A DNA stretch of 64,000 bases from Molanna angustata (GCA_963576475.1 OY754980.1:29619563-29683562); one strand, 5' to 3'; positions 1 to 10,574 are shown, counted from the first letter of the stretch. The notes: generated by a model not told the origin, from the letters alone. Numbers and translations are program-made.

Positions 1-256
1 GCTACTCTACAAGGCCATGTCTGTCCCAGAGTAGAGTTATATAAATCAGTTTTATTATTTTTATTTGTCATAGTGTTAGTTGATTTTTATAAGGTGTATT
101 GGTAGGTTGAAGTAATACAGAGGTGAAAGTATACGTTTTAGTGTAGTGTGAAATATTGCTTGATGTAAAAAGGGCTGATGCTAATATAATTTAGATTTTT
201 TGTAAATCAAATATGTAGTAATATTAAATAAATTTTTAGTTTATTTTCATCCTTTA
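1..256. other. Unassigned AT-rich sequence
   Basis: No coding signal, RNA gene or repeat match inside the window was seen. The PH-domain gene points toward this end, so it is probably downstream intergenic DNA. Confidence 0.4.
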
Positions 257-268
257 GTAACTAAGCAG

Positions 269-605
269 AATGCTCAAAATCCCTTGGACAGATCTGGTTA
301 CGAACTCAGAAGTCTTAAGTCGAGCCAGAACAACCAGGAAACTCTTGTCCACAATAAAGGTCCGCAAGATCACATATCTGGGTCACATAACGAGGGGGGA
401 GAAGTATCATTTGCTCCAACTAATACTGAAGGGCAAGATAGAAGGTCGCCGAGGGACTGGAAGGAGACAGATGTCCTGGCTGCGCGAATAGACCGGCTTC
501 AGGACCGTGGAACAGATATTCCGGGCAGCACAGGACAGAGAGGGATTTGCCAGAGTGATAGCCGACGTCGGGGGTTCCTGACATGGCACCGGAAGAAGAA
601 GAAGA
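269..605 (+). mobile_element. 5'-truncated RTE-like LINE, C-terminal end, (GAA)n tail
   Basis: The DNA encodes the last part of a non-LTR reverse transcriptase: KIPWTDLVTNSEVLSRARTT, then YLGHITRGEKYHLLQLILKG and GRRGTGRRQMSWLR. This is the post-RT region typical of RTE/CR1-type elements, and one frameshift near 490 separates it from its last ~35 residues. It ends in a GAAGAAGAAGAAG tail. The 12-13 bp AGTAACTAAGCAG occurs at 256-268 and again at 606-618, a clear target-site duplication, so this was a 5'-truncated target-primed insertion of about 337 bp. Non-functional. Confidence 0.88.
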
Positions 606-745
606 AGTAACTAAGCAGTTGTTCGCTATAGCTTTCAATTTGATATGAGAGTAGGTTCTTACGATTGGAAAGTCCGTTATAAAGAGGTTGAATGTTTTAC
701 GACCTATGTACTCGTTATTTTTCTGACATTTTTAAAATGTAATAA

Positions 746-1776
746 TCCAACTGTCGATTCGTTCATGAGAATTCAATTCTCTGAATGAATCGACATTATT
801 AAGCCAAGATGCGTGTACGAAGGAAAATTTTGTATGGCGTAGTGGACTTTTTGCATGCTAATAACACCAACTATTGGCCTCGAAGCATATATGTTCCTAT
901 ACATGGATTTACTCCGAATTCGGAGTAGAACATTTTATGTGAGTTTTGTGTGTGTGTGTGTCTGAGTGTGTGTGTGTGTGTGTGTGAGTGTGTGTGGTGT
1001 GTGTCTGTCCCCACCTTATAACTTTTGATCCGCTCAATCTACAGAGCCCAAATTTTTAGAATATTTAAACAGTTTTAGGACTACAAAACTTTTATACTAA
1101 GAATTTTGAATTTTTGTTTTAGTCAGGGGTTATCAACTATTGAAATTTTGGTTTATTTTTCCATATATCTCAGAAACCATAAAAGCTAAAATGCTGAAAA
1201 TTAGTATTAACATAGAAAAATACAAAATCTCAAATAAATTTTTTCAAAAAATTTCCAGGGTTTCTCAAACATTTTTTATTAAGAAAAATATTTTTTTTAT
1301 GATAAATTTATTAGTTTAACTGCCTAAATTTCCAATTTTTTTTAAAATATAGAAAAAAACCGAAACACCCCAACTAGACAATTTAATTTTCTATAAAAAA
1401 TATTACAATTGTATTAGCACATCTCAAATTTTTTTTAACAATTTTTATAAAAATTGAATTTAGTGACGACATTGCTTCATACAATTTGTATCGTAGTAGC
1501 CTACACACAATATATAAGAAGACTTTATTGTTTGATATTTAAATCTCCAAACATACATACCATCATGCTGTTTTCATATTCTGGGTAGAAAAAAGGACTG
1601 ACCTCCATACTATCCTATATTGACATACATACCTAGGTACATGTGTTGTGTAGAAAACCAAATATCTTAAAATATTAAATAATTTGTATTTATGGGTTTT
1701 ATAGTTTGGTACTTATTCTTCAACTAAACATACTATCGCTATCGAAAGTTGGATCTCATGTGTTATATGCAACTAG
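746..1776 (+). mobile_element. Helitron-like element, copy 1 (about 1.03 kb, both ends present)
   Basis: It starts TCCAACTGTCGAT after an A and ends CATGCAACTAG-type (here ATATGCAACTAG) before a T, the A|T insertion and CTRR-type end of Helitrons. Near the 3' end the inverse of the start (CGAAAGTTGG, imperfect) precedes a small hairpin (CATGT...ATATG). The start forms a 42-nt hairpin at 753-794. A (GT)n tract lies at 948-1004. No Rep/helicase coding is left, so it is non-autonomous. Other copies: 11833, 32701, 33491, 41101 and 45347 (minus). Confidence 0.75.
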
Positions 1777-2130
1777 TGTTTTATTAATATTGAAGGGAAC
1801 TCCAATAACTTCGTCGTGTGTGTATATTAACAATTAGACAAGTACTTGGTGTGCTACCTACTGAGCCTTATCCAGAATGAACTCCCTAACCATTTTACAC
1901 ACTTTATACAGTACATCCTTCTCTTTTATACTTTGGTATGTCCCTTTTGCACACAACCGATAATTATCCATTCATAAACACATAACTACAACAAAAAAAT
2001 AAGAATTTTTTATACATTTTTAATGTAACACATAGTCAACCATCGAAAACCCTCAGGGTTTATCTGAGGTTGACGAGTTCAGTATTTAGTAGTTTCCAAA
2101 TTGAAAATTAAATATTTTCAATTTTGAAAT
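1777..2130. other. Unassigned sequence downstream of the PH-domain gene
   Basis: AT-rich DNA between the Helitron end and the gene's presumed poly(A) site. I see nothing else in it. Confidence 0.4.
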
Positions 2131-2143
2131 GAATTAGAAATAT

Positions 2144-2149
2144 TTTATT
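2144..2149 (-). terminator. Poly(A) signal of the PH-domain gene
   Basis: AATAAA on the minus strand, about 80 bp after the TGA stop of exon 6. Such hexamers are frequent by chance in AT-rich DNA; it is the position after the stop that makes it credible. Confidence 0.45.
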
Positions 2150-2231
2150 GATAATATAAATGTAAGTAATAATGAAACCTAGGGCGCTTTTGCGTATTTG
2201 TTGGCTGCGAAACCAATAAGTATCCGGTATT

Positions 2232-2296
2232 TCATCTGAAGACCCCAAAACTCTTCTTTCCATGCACTTCAATATTCCACTTAATAGGCCCATTTA
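2232..2296 (-). CDS. PH-domain gene, exon 6, probable terminal coding exon
   Basis: Acceptor GTTGTTTCAG on the minus strand is followed by 65 nt that, with one base from exon 5, read LNGPIKWNIEVHGKKSFGVF, then R and a TGA stop. About 80 nt further an AATAAA signal is present, so this looks like the last exon. The same DNA is also open in another phase for about 45 residues (starting MGLLSGILKC), but no upstream donor supports that phase. The end is the least certain part of the model: a longer isoform or different last exon is possible. Confidence 0.6.
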
Positions 2297-2530
2297 CTGA
2301 AACAACGATTAAAGTAGGCCGCATTATTGGCTCTATCCAATTCCTTTAATGAATTGGTATCCCGTAATTTTGACGATCTCGACTTGTTCAAAACTTAATG
2401 CTTTCATCATATTTTCCACGCGGTTTTCTAATTATTTTATATTATCAGCAAACAGTACTTACTATGGAAATATTCCGTCAATCGTTGTACAAAACTTAAA
2501 AAAAATGATTAAAAATATAAATACACTTAC

Positions 2531-2615
2531 GTCTTACTCGAACCATCGGTCTTTTGAAGGCTGTTCTTAGATGTGGTAAAGTCATAACAAGTTCTATGTG
2601 TGGAGGGGGCGGTAA
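2531..2615 (-). CDS. PH-domain gene, exon 5 (85 nt)
   Basis: A long T-tract ending TTTTTTTTCAG precedes 85 nt on the minus strand, then donor GTAAGT. In phase 0 it reads LPPPPHIELVMTLPHLRTAF and then KRPMVRVR, leaving one base. The LPPPP segment directly follows the PH helix and starts a basic C-terminal tail. A competing donor 7 bases earlier (CGA|GTAAGA) would leave phase 0 and run straight into a stop in exon 6, so the later GTAAGT is preferred. Confidence 0.82.
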
Positions 2616-2654
2616 CTGAAAAAAAATTAAATTAATTTAACGACATGCAATGAA

Positions 2655-3830
2655 GGAAAATAAATATAATAATAATAAAGTTGGTAGACTGACACGCAGT
2701 TTAGGAAAAATAAACCATGTTAGTTTACCGACACGCAGTTTTGGGAAAAATATACAAATATATTGAGTTGGTTCATCGACACGCATAAAAAAAAAGAAAA
2801 AAAGAAAAATAAATGAAATAATAATAAAATTGGTATAATGACACGCATTTAAGGAAAAAATACTTTGTTGTTATACCAAAACGCAGTTTAGGAAAAATAT
2901 ACAAATTAATTGAGTCGGTTTACCGACATGCAATAAAGGAAAAATTAACAATATAATTATAAAGTTTATACACTGCTATGCAGTTTAGGAAAAATAAACT
3001 ATGTATGTTGGAATACCGACACCTAGTTTAGGTAAAATATACAAATAAATTTGAGTTGGTTTGCCGATATGCAATAAAGGAAAAATTAAGAAAATAATAA
3101 TAAAGTTGGCACACGGACACGTAGTTTAGGAAAATATGCATATAAATTGAGTTGGTGCACCGACACGCAATAAAGGGAAAATTAAGAAAATAATTATAAA
3201 GTCGGTACACTACCATGCAGTTTAGGAAAAATAAACTATGTTGGTATACCGATACACAGTATAGGAAAAATAAACTATGTTCGTATACCGACACACAGTT
3301 TTGGAAATATAAACTTTGTTTGTATATCGACACGCAATTTAGGAATAATAAGAAAAATTAAGAAAATAATAGTAAAGTTGGTACACTGACACACAGTTTA
3401 GGAAAAATATATATAAAAATTTGGTCACATGGGGAGAATGAATGAGGAGCGCCTGACGAAGAAAATATACAGAGCGGAAAGGAATGGAATGAGAGGTCGG
3501 GGACGCCCAAGAAAGGGATGGCACGACCATGTGAACGAAATTTTGAAAGACGGAAATATTAGAAGTGTGAGCAATAGACGAGCATGTATGAGACGATGCA
3601 TGAATGTGGACGAAGCGAGGGATGCGTGCCAGGATAGGAAAATGTGGCGTTCGGTTCTCTCTGCCTACCCCTCAAGGGACATGGCGTGATGGTATGTATG
3701 TACATAAAAATTGAGTTGGTGTACCAACACGCAACAGAGGAAAAATAAAAATAAAATGAATTGGTACAAGGACATGTAATTTCGGAACAATATGAAAATT
3801 AGTCGGTATATCGACACAGGGATTAATTGA
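2655..3830. repeat. Degenerate minisatellite in intron 4
   Basis: About 1.1 kb of irregular repeats built on the phrase ACCGACACGCAGTTTAGG followed by AAAAATA and a variable AT spacer. Spacing varies, roughly 35-60 bp, with related sub-phrases (TTGGTTTACCGACACGCAA). It fills most of intron 4 and is split by a LINE insertion at 3422-3703. The 101-codon minus-strand frame here is only a product of the repeat. Confidence 0.8.
3422..3703 (+). mobile_element. 5'-truncated RTE-like LINE in the minisatellite
   Basis: Encodes the C-terminus of an RTE-type polyprotein: MNEERLTKKIYRAERNG, then RGRGRPRKGWHDHVNEILKD and RRACMRRCMNVDEARDACQ, ending RSVLSAYP, followed by ACATGGCGTGATGGTATG. The same C-terminus and GTGATGGTATG tail occur in the copies at 31.2-31.9 kb and 59.8-60.4 kb. 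ATAAAAATT at 3413-3421 and 3704-3712 is the target-site duplication within the minisatellite, so the array is older than the LINE. Confidence 0.88.
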
Positions 3831-3980
3831 AAAAAAAATAAGTCTTCGTTTACTCAACATTTTGACTAAATAATTACCTACATATATTCAACTGAGACCT
3901 TTGTTAGTAATACAATTATTTATCGTAATATAGCTTCTTACATAATTATTACATAATATATTTGCTATTTCAAAACTCAC

Positions 3981-4008
3981 CGTTTTCGAAATGGCAGTCA
4001 TCCAATCT
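3981..4008 (-). CDS. PH-domain gene, exon 4 (28-nt microexon)
   Basis: Only 28 nt lie between acceptor CATGCTACTAAG and donor GTGAGT on the minus strand. With the two bases from exon 3 they encode RDWMTAISKT, the end of the PH C-terminal helix with its characteristic Trp. A second AG two bases further in would give RLDDCHFEN, which lacks the Trp and breaks the helix, so the first AG is preferred. It ends in phase 0, matching exon 5. Confidence 0.78.
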
Positions 4009-4399
4009 CTTAGTAGCATGAAAGAAAAACAAAGTACATAATTTAATATATAGATGTCACTGTAATATGATTTTGCTGTAATACATCACAGATGCCAACC
4101 TTCTTCTTGGTTCGTGTCAAGGATTGTTTTGACAGCTTTACAATTTGGGATAAAAAATGTCATCGTATCCAAATAAACATACATTATGTTTATTTACAGT
4201 ACCTACAAACGTTTGTAGATAGGTATGAAATGCTAACTGTAATGATATATTAAACGAAAGAACTTTCGTATAAATTTCTTTCGTAGATGTGGGGTGTGGC
4301 CAATATTTAACCCTTCTTAACGTAATTTATTATATTTAGATAATGAATTATTTTGTTTTTTGATTTACTAGTGCAAAGTTTATTGGAAAACGCCTGTTA

Positions 4400-4485
4400 G
4401 ATGGGTCGGTAGCAGAGCGGCTAGTGCGCTAGATAAGCTATCTATGTATAGCGAACGAGTTCGAATCTCGTCTCGAACGATTTCT
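4400..4485 (+). mobile_element. tRNA-like sequence, probable SINE head
   Basis: It contains an A-box-like stretch (TAGCAGAGCGGCTAGTGCG) and a B-box-like stretch (GAGTTCGAATCTCG) at tRNA spacing. The presumed acceptor-stem halves do not pair, and no CCA-proximal structure is evident, so it is a tRNA-derived repeat rather than a tRNA gene. No second copy was seen in the window. Confidence 0.5.
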
Positions 4486-4679
4486 TTCAACTAAAGTACA
4501 TTAAGTTTTATACTTGATTACTGTTTGGGCTATGGTTATGTACAAATTAATACGATAATTATTTACAAAACACGTCCCTTGCTGAACGAAATAATTTTTG
4601 TATCAGTAGATATACATATTAACAAATTATTATCAGTAGATATATAAAAAATTTCGGTCCCCTCTGCGATCAAGGCATG

Positions 4680-4975
4680 TGGAGAATCAGGTACAACCAC
4701 GAATTACAGAGAACCAAATATCGTCCAAACGATAAAAATAGGGAGGCTCCGTTGGTTTGGGACACCAAAAAGAATCCTCGCATCACGTCCAGAGGGAAAA
4801 ATAGGTGTGGAAAGGCCAAAAATACGATAGATGGATAGAGTCGAGAAGGACCTTCAGAAAGCCGGTGTGCGGAATTGGAGATAAAAAGCCATGGATAGGA
4901 TGCAATGGAGACGATTCCTTGGGTAGGTCAAGGCCCATCCTGGGCTGTGGGGCCAATGATGATGGTGATGAAGAT
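4680..4975 (+). mobile_element. Degenerate RTE-like LINE tail, TGATGATG-type 3' end
   Basis: After one frameshift it reads IVQTIKIGRLRWFG, then GVERPKIRWMDRVEKDLQKA and KAMDRMQWRRFLG. These are post-RT motifs of RTE elements. It has internal stops and ends in AATGATGATGGTGATGAAG, the simple-repeat tail usual for RTE. A pseudogene remnant. Confidence 0.78.
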
Positions 4976-6384
4976 ATATAAAAGCTTTTATATTACGGAA
5001 AGTTAAAAAATATTGTTCGAATTGCTTTGAAAAATTATGAAAAATATAAATAAACTTGCGAAAAACTTAAGAGTAAACGTAGGAATCTATTAGAATAAAA
5101 AATATGATCTATAAAAATGCATAAATACAAAAAAAAAGAATTTTTCAAAAAAAAAAAAAAAAGATTTTATGAGCAAAATATAATGTTGGAAGAGGACTAC
5201 GGAAGGAGTTCGATGAAGCAAATGTTATATCTGAAGGCAGAGCGCCTAGTGAATTCATAATCCACCTTGCGACCAATAGTGAGAATCGATCTTTCTAAAA
5301 TTTGGCGCTAGGAGGATATTTAACTGAACGCGCAAACGACGCACTTCAATGCCAATCTCTCCTTTTTAGAGTTAAGTTTGCATGAGTATGATTTAGTGAA
5401 TTTATATTGTAATACAATAAGTCTAAATTCCACTAAGTCCACTGTACAGATGTAGAATGTTAATATATTAATATCTCGATTGGTAAACAGTTGATGGTAG
5501 AATTTCTTAATAAAACTGTAATGAAGTATGTAATTATTTATTGGTCGGGCTCCCTTTGTGTCTTTTTATGGCAAACATATTTATATGACGTGCGTCGTAA
5601 ATGACAATGTTTCAGACATATCTGTATTTATGTCGGTCTGTAGTATTGCTTCAACATAATTTTATTCATTGTACAGACGTTAAAAAAACAGGTGAGTTTG
5701 TTATTTATAAACTATAGTCTTAGCACCAAGTGTTCATTTATTTTAATACAACTGCATTTCTATGATTTTTTTCTTTGTGTAATGAACGGTGGCGGATTAC
5801 CCAATAAGCGTATGAGGCTCGCGCTTGGGGATCGGGATATTTGAAGGCCTCAAAAATAGCTTGTAATACTATATTTAATTTCTAAATACTTTTATCCATT
5901 GTGTACCCCGTATTGCGGAATTTAATTAATCAAAAATAAAATTGAAAAATCTCTTTGTGCATTGCATTCTGTTATTCGAAAAAGAGAGTACCAATAATAT
6001 TATTGGGCGCTAAGGGCCTCGCAAATTCTTTTGCGCCTTGGGCCTTCATAGTGCATGATTCGACACTGGAAATGAATCAAAGCTTAGTGCCGGCATACTT
6101 ATAATTAAATGGTGAAAAAATTCCTTTTTTTAACACCACTTATTTATAATAATATACCTCTAAACGTTACGGAAACAATGCTTTCTGTCTCAGAAGGTTA
6201 AATCAACTGAAAAAAGAAGATCATCGCCCCTGTAACAGGTAGTATATTTTAAATAAATAATGTTAAAAATGTATTATATTTATAGATCAATAATCGTTAG
6301 ACATAAACAAAACGTCTTGATGCACACCGCATGACTGTGCCACCAAAATTTGGTGTCAATCATTATAAGTAACATTAAATACAA
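4976..6384. other. Unassigned intronic sequence
   Basis: AT-rich with a poly(A) run near 5150. The stretch 5183-5400 is less AT-rich and starts TGTTGGAAG, which could be an old solo LTR, but I could not find a matching CA end with a target duplication. No coding frame is convincing. Confidence 0.3.
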
Positions 6385-6481
6385 ACCATATATTAGTAAG
6401 TAACATCAAACAGATGTTACTAATATATGGTTTCAGTTACCATATCATGGCCTAACCTCAGGCCATGATATTGTAACTGAA
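6385..6481. repeat. Two adjacent hairpins
   Basis: CCATATATTAGTAAGTAACA pairs with a following TGTTACTAATATATGG around a short loop. Directly after it CAGTTACCATATCATGGCC pairs with GGCCATGATATTGTAACTG. They look like the core of a small palindromic MITE. Confidence 0.65.
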
Positions 6482-6737
6482 TATTAACTCCACCGTAACT
6501 CGGAGTTTTTTTCTCTTTCATATCGTTTACACGTGATGAAATTCCTGGCGTAAGTTTAGAAAGATTGTGCATCTTGATTTTTGTATTTATTTTACTTATG
6601 ATTTATTTTATGTATAATTATCGTATTTATTTCTTCTCGCTGACTCAATTGTTGAATTAATTTATGGTTATTGTTACTTCCTCTATCAAAATAGTTTGTA
6701 TTATTTTATTTGTTAAAACTGTTTGTACCAAGCATTA

Positions 6738-7243
6738 CAATATTTATATATTACTACGATCAGACGGCGTGTTGCAGCAGAAATCGAACGGAGCAAGCAG
6801 CAAACTGATCCTAGATATCCAATGTATGGCTCACAGCCGCATCAGTGCAGACTCAAGTCCAGAATAAGCTTCCTGGAGATGACCGCCCCTACAATTGGCC
6901 TCCCCGAGACCCGAAGGCTGTCACTGTGGCGAACACACGCAGCTACCACCCGCGGAGGATGTGTCAGTGGGACACAACCTGCCTACTCCAACATGGAGAA
7001 CGCTCAACATGCTCAGAACGGGTGTCTCCTGCTGTTACAGTGACCTCAAGAAATGGGGTTACATAGAGGAAGACACCTGCGAGTGTGGCGCCAGACAGGA
7101 CAACGTGCACCTACTGTCATGTCCCATGACAGGAGCGACATGCACGCACCAAGACACAGTGATAGCAAACACTAGTGGAATCCGAGTGGCCGAATATTGG
7201 GGGCAACGAATATTATGGTGTTCCGGACACGGAAAGTAAGTAA
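6738..7243 (+). mobile_element. 5'-truncated LINE end with Cys/His knuckle and GTAAG tail
   Basis: Encodes a non-LTR reverse-transcriptase C-terminus: WRTLNMLRTGVSCCYSDLKK then WGYIEEDTCECGARQDNVHL followed by LSCP. The CxC...H...C spacing is the zinc-knuckle found at the end of several LINE clades. Earlier parts are frameshifted. It ends GGAAAGTAAGTAA. GTACCAAGCATTA at 6725-6737 and 7244-7256 is its target-site duplication. Same family as 25602-26089. Confidence 0.88.
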
Positions 7244-7256
7244 GTACCAAGCATTA

Positions 7257-8165
7257 AATTTGCCATATTTCACGCGTTAATTCGTAATTGGAATACATTT
7301 ATATTTTAAAGATTATGTGAACAATTATATGTAATATATTCTGTGAATTTACCACCAAATAGAAACAAAATGAATATTTTCGGAATGGTTCGGAATGAAA
7401 ATAGAAACAGTATTCAACAATAATATAAAAAAAATGTTGCCAACAAAGGGGTTAAGATTCCGAAACGCAAATACTTTTACTGCAATATAAATGCGTCATT
7501 AATATTTGATGTATATTTAAACATTGAATGTGTTTGTAAAAAAAACCCCGTTAGACCAATGTCGTAGCTCAAGTCATATCCTAGTTTATAAATATATTAT
7601 TTTCCGTTTGACGAACGTGTTTTCAGAGTGAACGTATAAAATTATGAAACATTTGGTAATAAACATAATTATGTAATATATACACTATATCCAGGAAACT
7701 GAAATATTATATTTAGTACAAAACATCAAAGTGTAAGTTAATTAATTAAATTAATGTGTATGCTTATGTACAGTAATAATAATACACATTATTGACAAGA
7801 TATATCATATAATATGACAAAGTGAAGGAAATACCACGACAAAATGTATTAAATGTAAGTTTAACCTCGTCATTTTGATGTGTCAAAATCACATTAAACT
7901 TGAATTCACCTCAAGTTTAGGATTAAAATATAACAAAGTATTTTCCATAAATTCAACACTCAATACCGAACATTTTCGCCGAGATGACTCAGCACTCTCA
8001 AGGTCTAGGACCGAACGTTTTCTCAGAGTCACTTCGGTCATAAAAAACGAATTTGTCGAAAAATACTTCGTTTTAATTTATTGCTTGCTTTCAAAATGGA
8101 CTTAGAATAATTGAATTTTTTAATTTTGTATTTTTTCACTTATAGTTTTTTAGGTGATTATTGAC
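7257..8165. other. Unassigned intronic sequence
   Basis: AT-rich, with no recognised repeat or coding signal. A 76-codon frame at 7875-8105 shows no recognisable motif and I treat it as chance. Confidence 0.35.
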
Positions 8166-8169
8166 AATA

Positions 8170-8413
8170 CCCGCCTCTGTCGTTTAACATGTCTGTATAA
8201 CGTATCTGTATAGGTATCTGACTGCTGATCCATGGGTCCCAGGTTCGATTCCCGGTGGAGACACAGTTTTTAAATTGTGTTTTCAGTCTGGATCTGTGAG
8301 ACGATAAATATCGTAAGTCTCCAGAATGTGGTAACTTGTTATTGGGTGCGTGTTAAATAATTATTTGACATAGTACCTGTTAGTTGCCCAAGAAGCTACA
8401 TAAAATAAAATAA
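8170..8413 (+). mobile_element. tRNA-derived SINE, family SINE-1
   Basis: B-box GGTTCGATTCCCGGTGGAG is well preserved; the A-box region is worn. The body (GTCTGGATCTGTGAGACG, then AACTTGTTATTGGGTGCG, then ACATAGTACCTGTTAGTTGC) and AT-rich tail match copies at 8590 (-), 10580 (-), 13545 (-) and 25235 (+). Confidence 0.85.
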
Positions 8414-8589
8414 CGGAAAAAATCGAAAAATGAAAAGAATGAATGAATCCATATAAATGGTCAGTTTTCCGACATCTATCGATGAGGTTTACAAGTTATT
8501 ATACCCTTCGTAATATAGATATGTTAGCAGGCTTTGTAAATAATTGCCTTATTTTCTTATGCCTCTCCAACAACTAAATGGCACCTTGT

Positions 8590-8762
8590 CAAATATTTAT
8601 TAAATATGCATCCAATAACAAGTTGACACATATTGTTGAACAATGATAATCCTCGTCTCAGTAATCCAGACTGAAAACATAGCGAAATACTGTGTCTTCA
8701 TAGGGAATCAAACTGGGATCTTTGTCTCAGAAGTCCCTCGTTAAATTAATGGTGCCACGAAG
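8590..8762 (-). mobile_element. SINE-1, diverged copy
   Basis: Reverse-strand copy: CAATAACAAGTTG, CAGACTGAAAACA, a worn B-box (GGGAATCAAACTGGGATC on the plus strand) and ATGGTGCCACGAAGGC match SINE-1 in order. It lies only about 180 bp from the copy at 8170-8413 in opposite orientation. Confidence 0.75.
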
Positions 8763-8998
8763 GCCGATGAAAATAGGTCAACATAACTGTTAATATCAGA
8801 ATCTTTACTTTTAACCTTAAAATGAAAGTAGAAGTTGGTGGTTCGGACATATTCGAAGAAAACCGCCAGAAAACGTATGTTACACTGCACTCGACTATCG
8901 AGTTCCCAGCAAAAGACCAAAGTCGCGCAATATAGGTACACATTCAGTACCTGTTGTATAATATTCTCTCTAATCCAAACCTGCAATAAGGAGAGCTG
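8763..8998. other. Unassigned sequence
   Basis: Nothing beyond chance frames on both strands. Confidence 0.35.
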
Positions 8999-9136
8999 CC
9001 CCTCTAGACAACGTGTCATTTAGCTCAAGAAAAGAAACAAATGACAGTTGTCACGTGACTGGCAACTGTCACTTCCATACATTGAGTTACCTTTTCTTGT
9101 TTCTTTTCTTGAGCTATATGACAAGTTGTCTAGGGG
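8999..9136. mobile_element. Short MITE with terminal inverted repeats of about 45 bp
   Basis: CCCCTCTAGACAACGTGTCA at the left mirrors TGACAAGTTGTCTAGGGG at the right, and inside these TAGCTCAAGAAAAGAAACAA mirrors TTGTTTCTTTTCTTGAGCTA. A second inner pair is GACAGTTG/CAACTGTC. At about 138 bp it is too small to code. No clear target duplication. Confidence 0.75.
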
Positions 9137-9256
9137 GGCTAACCCCACCACCATGTGGGGTAAAAGCTAAGGAGAAGAGATTGTAATTTGACAGATGGAC
9201 CGGAAATTATAAGGAAAGCATAGAGTTTGAAATGTTTTATATTTTAAAACATTGAT

Positions 9257-10492
9257 GGTCTTACTTACTATTTGCAATTTGTGTTTAAGCTGATACTTAC
9301 CCAGTTTTTTGTATGGCCGAAACTGACTTAGCATTGGATTAAGAGGGTGACTGCTGCCAACGTACCTATTTTTTCAATTTGATATACCATCATTGTTACT
9401 AAACGAATCATTTTTAAAAAAATAACCTTGTTAGTTTGGATATTCATAAAGAGAAATATACCTTAACTTTTTGATTATTATTTTTATTATTATTTTATTA
9501 TTAAAAATAACAAAGAAAAATACACAATACAACAATATATACAATTTTTAAAAAGATACATTATAATTTTGTTTTTTTTTTATGACTCAACTTCAAAAAG
9601 AGTTTTCTCGTGCTTTGAAGTGAGTCACATTTCACAAATCTACAAACTATCTAATCTATTTATATACATACATCTTAATCTAGGCACTAATCTATTTACA
9701 ATAACATACATATTTAGATACAAACATACATAATATTATATATAAAGAGAGAAAAAAAAAACAAAATTGGTCCGTAGAATAAATAAAAATACACAAATTG
9801 AAAATAAACAACACACAATGAATACACAAGAAAAATGTTACTTCAAAAAGTCTTTCAGCAATACCAAGAAACCACCAAAATTATTTTGCGCCACTATTCT
9901 CATATCTACTGGTAAATCATTAAACCACTTCACCCCATAATATGAATAATGATTTTGGCCAAAAGATGTATTTTTCTTTGGGATATTTATCATTCCACTT
10001 GTGCGAGGACCAATTCTTAGATTGTCTATAGGGTGAATTTGGTTAGTGAAATATTCTTTACATATTTGTTTAATTGCTTTTATTTTATATAACACATTTA
10101 ATTTTTTAACTTTAAATTGAGAAAATAACTCTTCAGTGGGAAAATCGCTTGGCTTTACTAAAATAATTTTAATAATCTTTCTTTGTATGGTATATAATAA
10201 TTTCAAGTGAGCAGGATACGACCCTCCCCATCCAATTATTCCATATTGCATCACAGACTGAGCCAATGCATAATATGTCATTCTAAGCATTTCAATATCC
10301 AGAAAATTTCTTATACGGTAAAAAACATAAAATATTTTATGCAATCTTTCTCCTGTCTTACATATGTTCTGTCTAAATTATTTTTTACAAAACGATTTGA
10401 TAAGAAATAATGATGGTATATTAAATTGAAAAATAGGTACGTTGGCAGCAGTCCCCCCCCTTAATTTCGTATTTTAAATAGTAAGTAAGGCC
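9257..10492. mobile_element. DNA-transposon-like element with inverted ends enclosing a LINE
   Basis: Left arm has CTTACTTACTATTT then ACTGCTGCCAACGTACCTAT and ATATACCATCATT. The right arm carries the same in reverse complement (AATGATGGTATAT, ATAGGTACGTTGGCAGCAGT, AAATAGTAAGTAAGG). The arms are imperfect, with an extra ~55 bp in the left. The interior is occupied by a minus-strand LINE, so the original element was a small palindromic transposon that later received the LINE. Confidence 0.65.
9470..10400 (-). pseudogene. CR1/Jockey-type LINE, C-terminal fragment
   Basis: A 168-codon open frame (9838-10344, minus) reads RIRNFLDIEMLRMTYYALAQ, SVMQYGIIGWGGSYPAHLK, TIQRKIIKIILVKPSDFPTE and later YSYYGVKWFNDLPVDMR. 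That is the thumb/C-terminal region of a non-LTR reverse transcriptase (SxxxYGxxxWGG and QRKxIRxI motifs). The catalytic palm is missing, so the copy is 5'-truncated. The 3' side ends in a TAA-repeat tail (9473-9510 on the plus strand). Confidence 0.85.
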
Positions 10493-10574
10493 CTACAAGT
10501 TTACGAGAAGAAAAGTGACTACTATACGATTACCTTACGTGTTTATAAAACGTTTATACTTACATTATAAATCA

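Noticed and set aside
3028..3530. Minus-strand frames with repeated SVYQ/CVSVY phrases
   Set aside because: Translation of the minisatellite.
4400..4485. tRNA gene
   Set aside because: A- and B-box are present but the acceptor stem does not pair; treated as a SINE head. Same for 19.3 and 48.0 kb.
5183..5530. Possible solo LTR starting TGTTGGAAG
   Set aside because: No CA end with a matching target duplication could be found.
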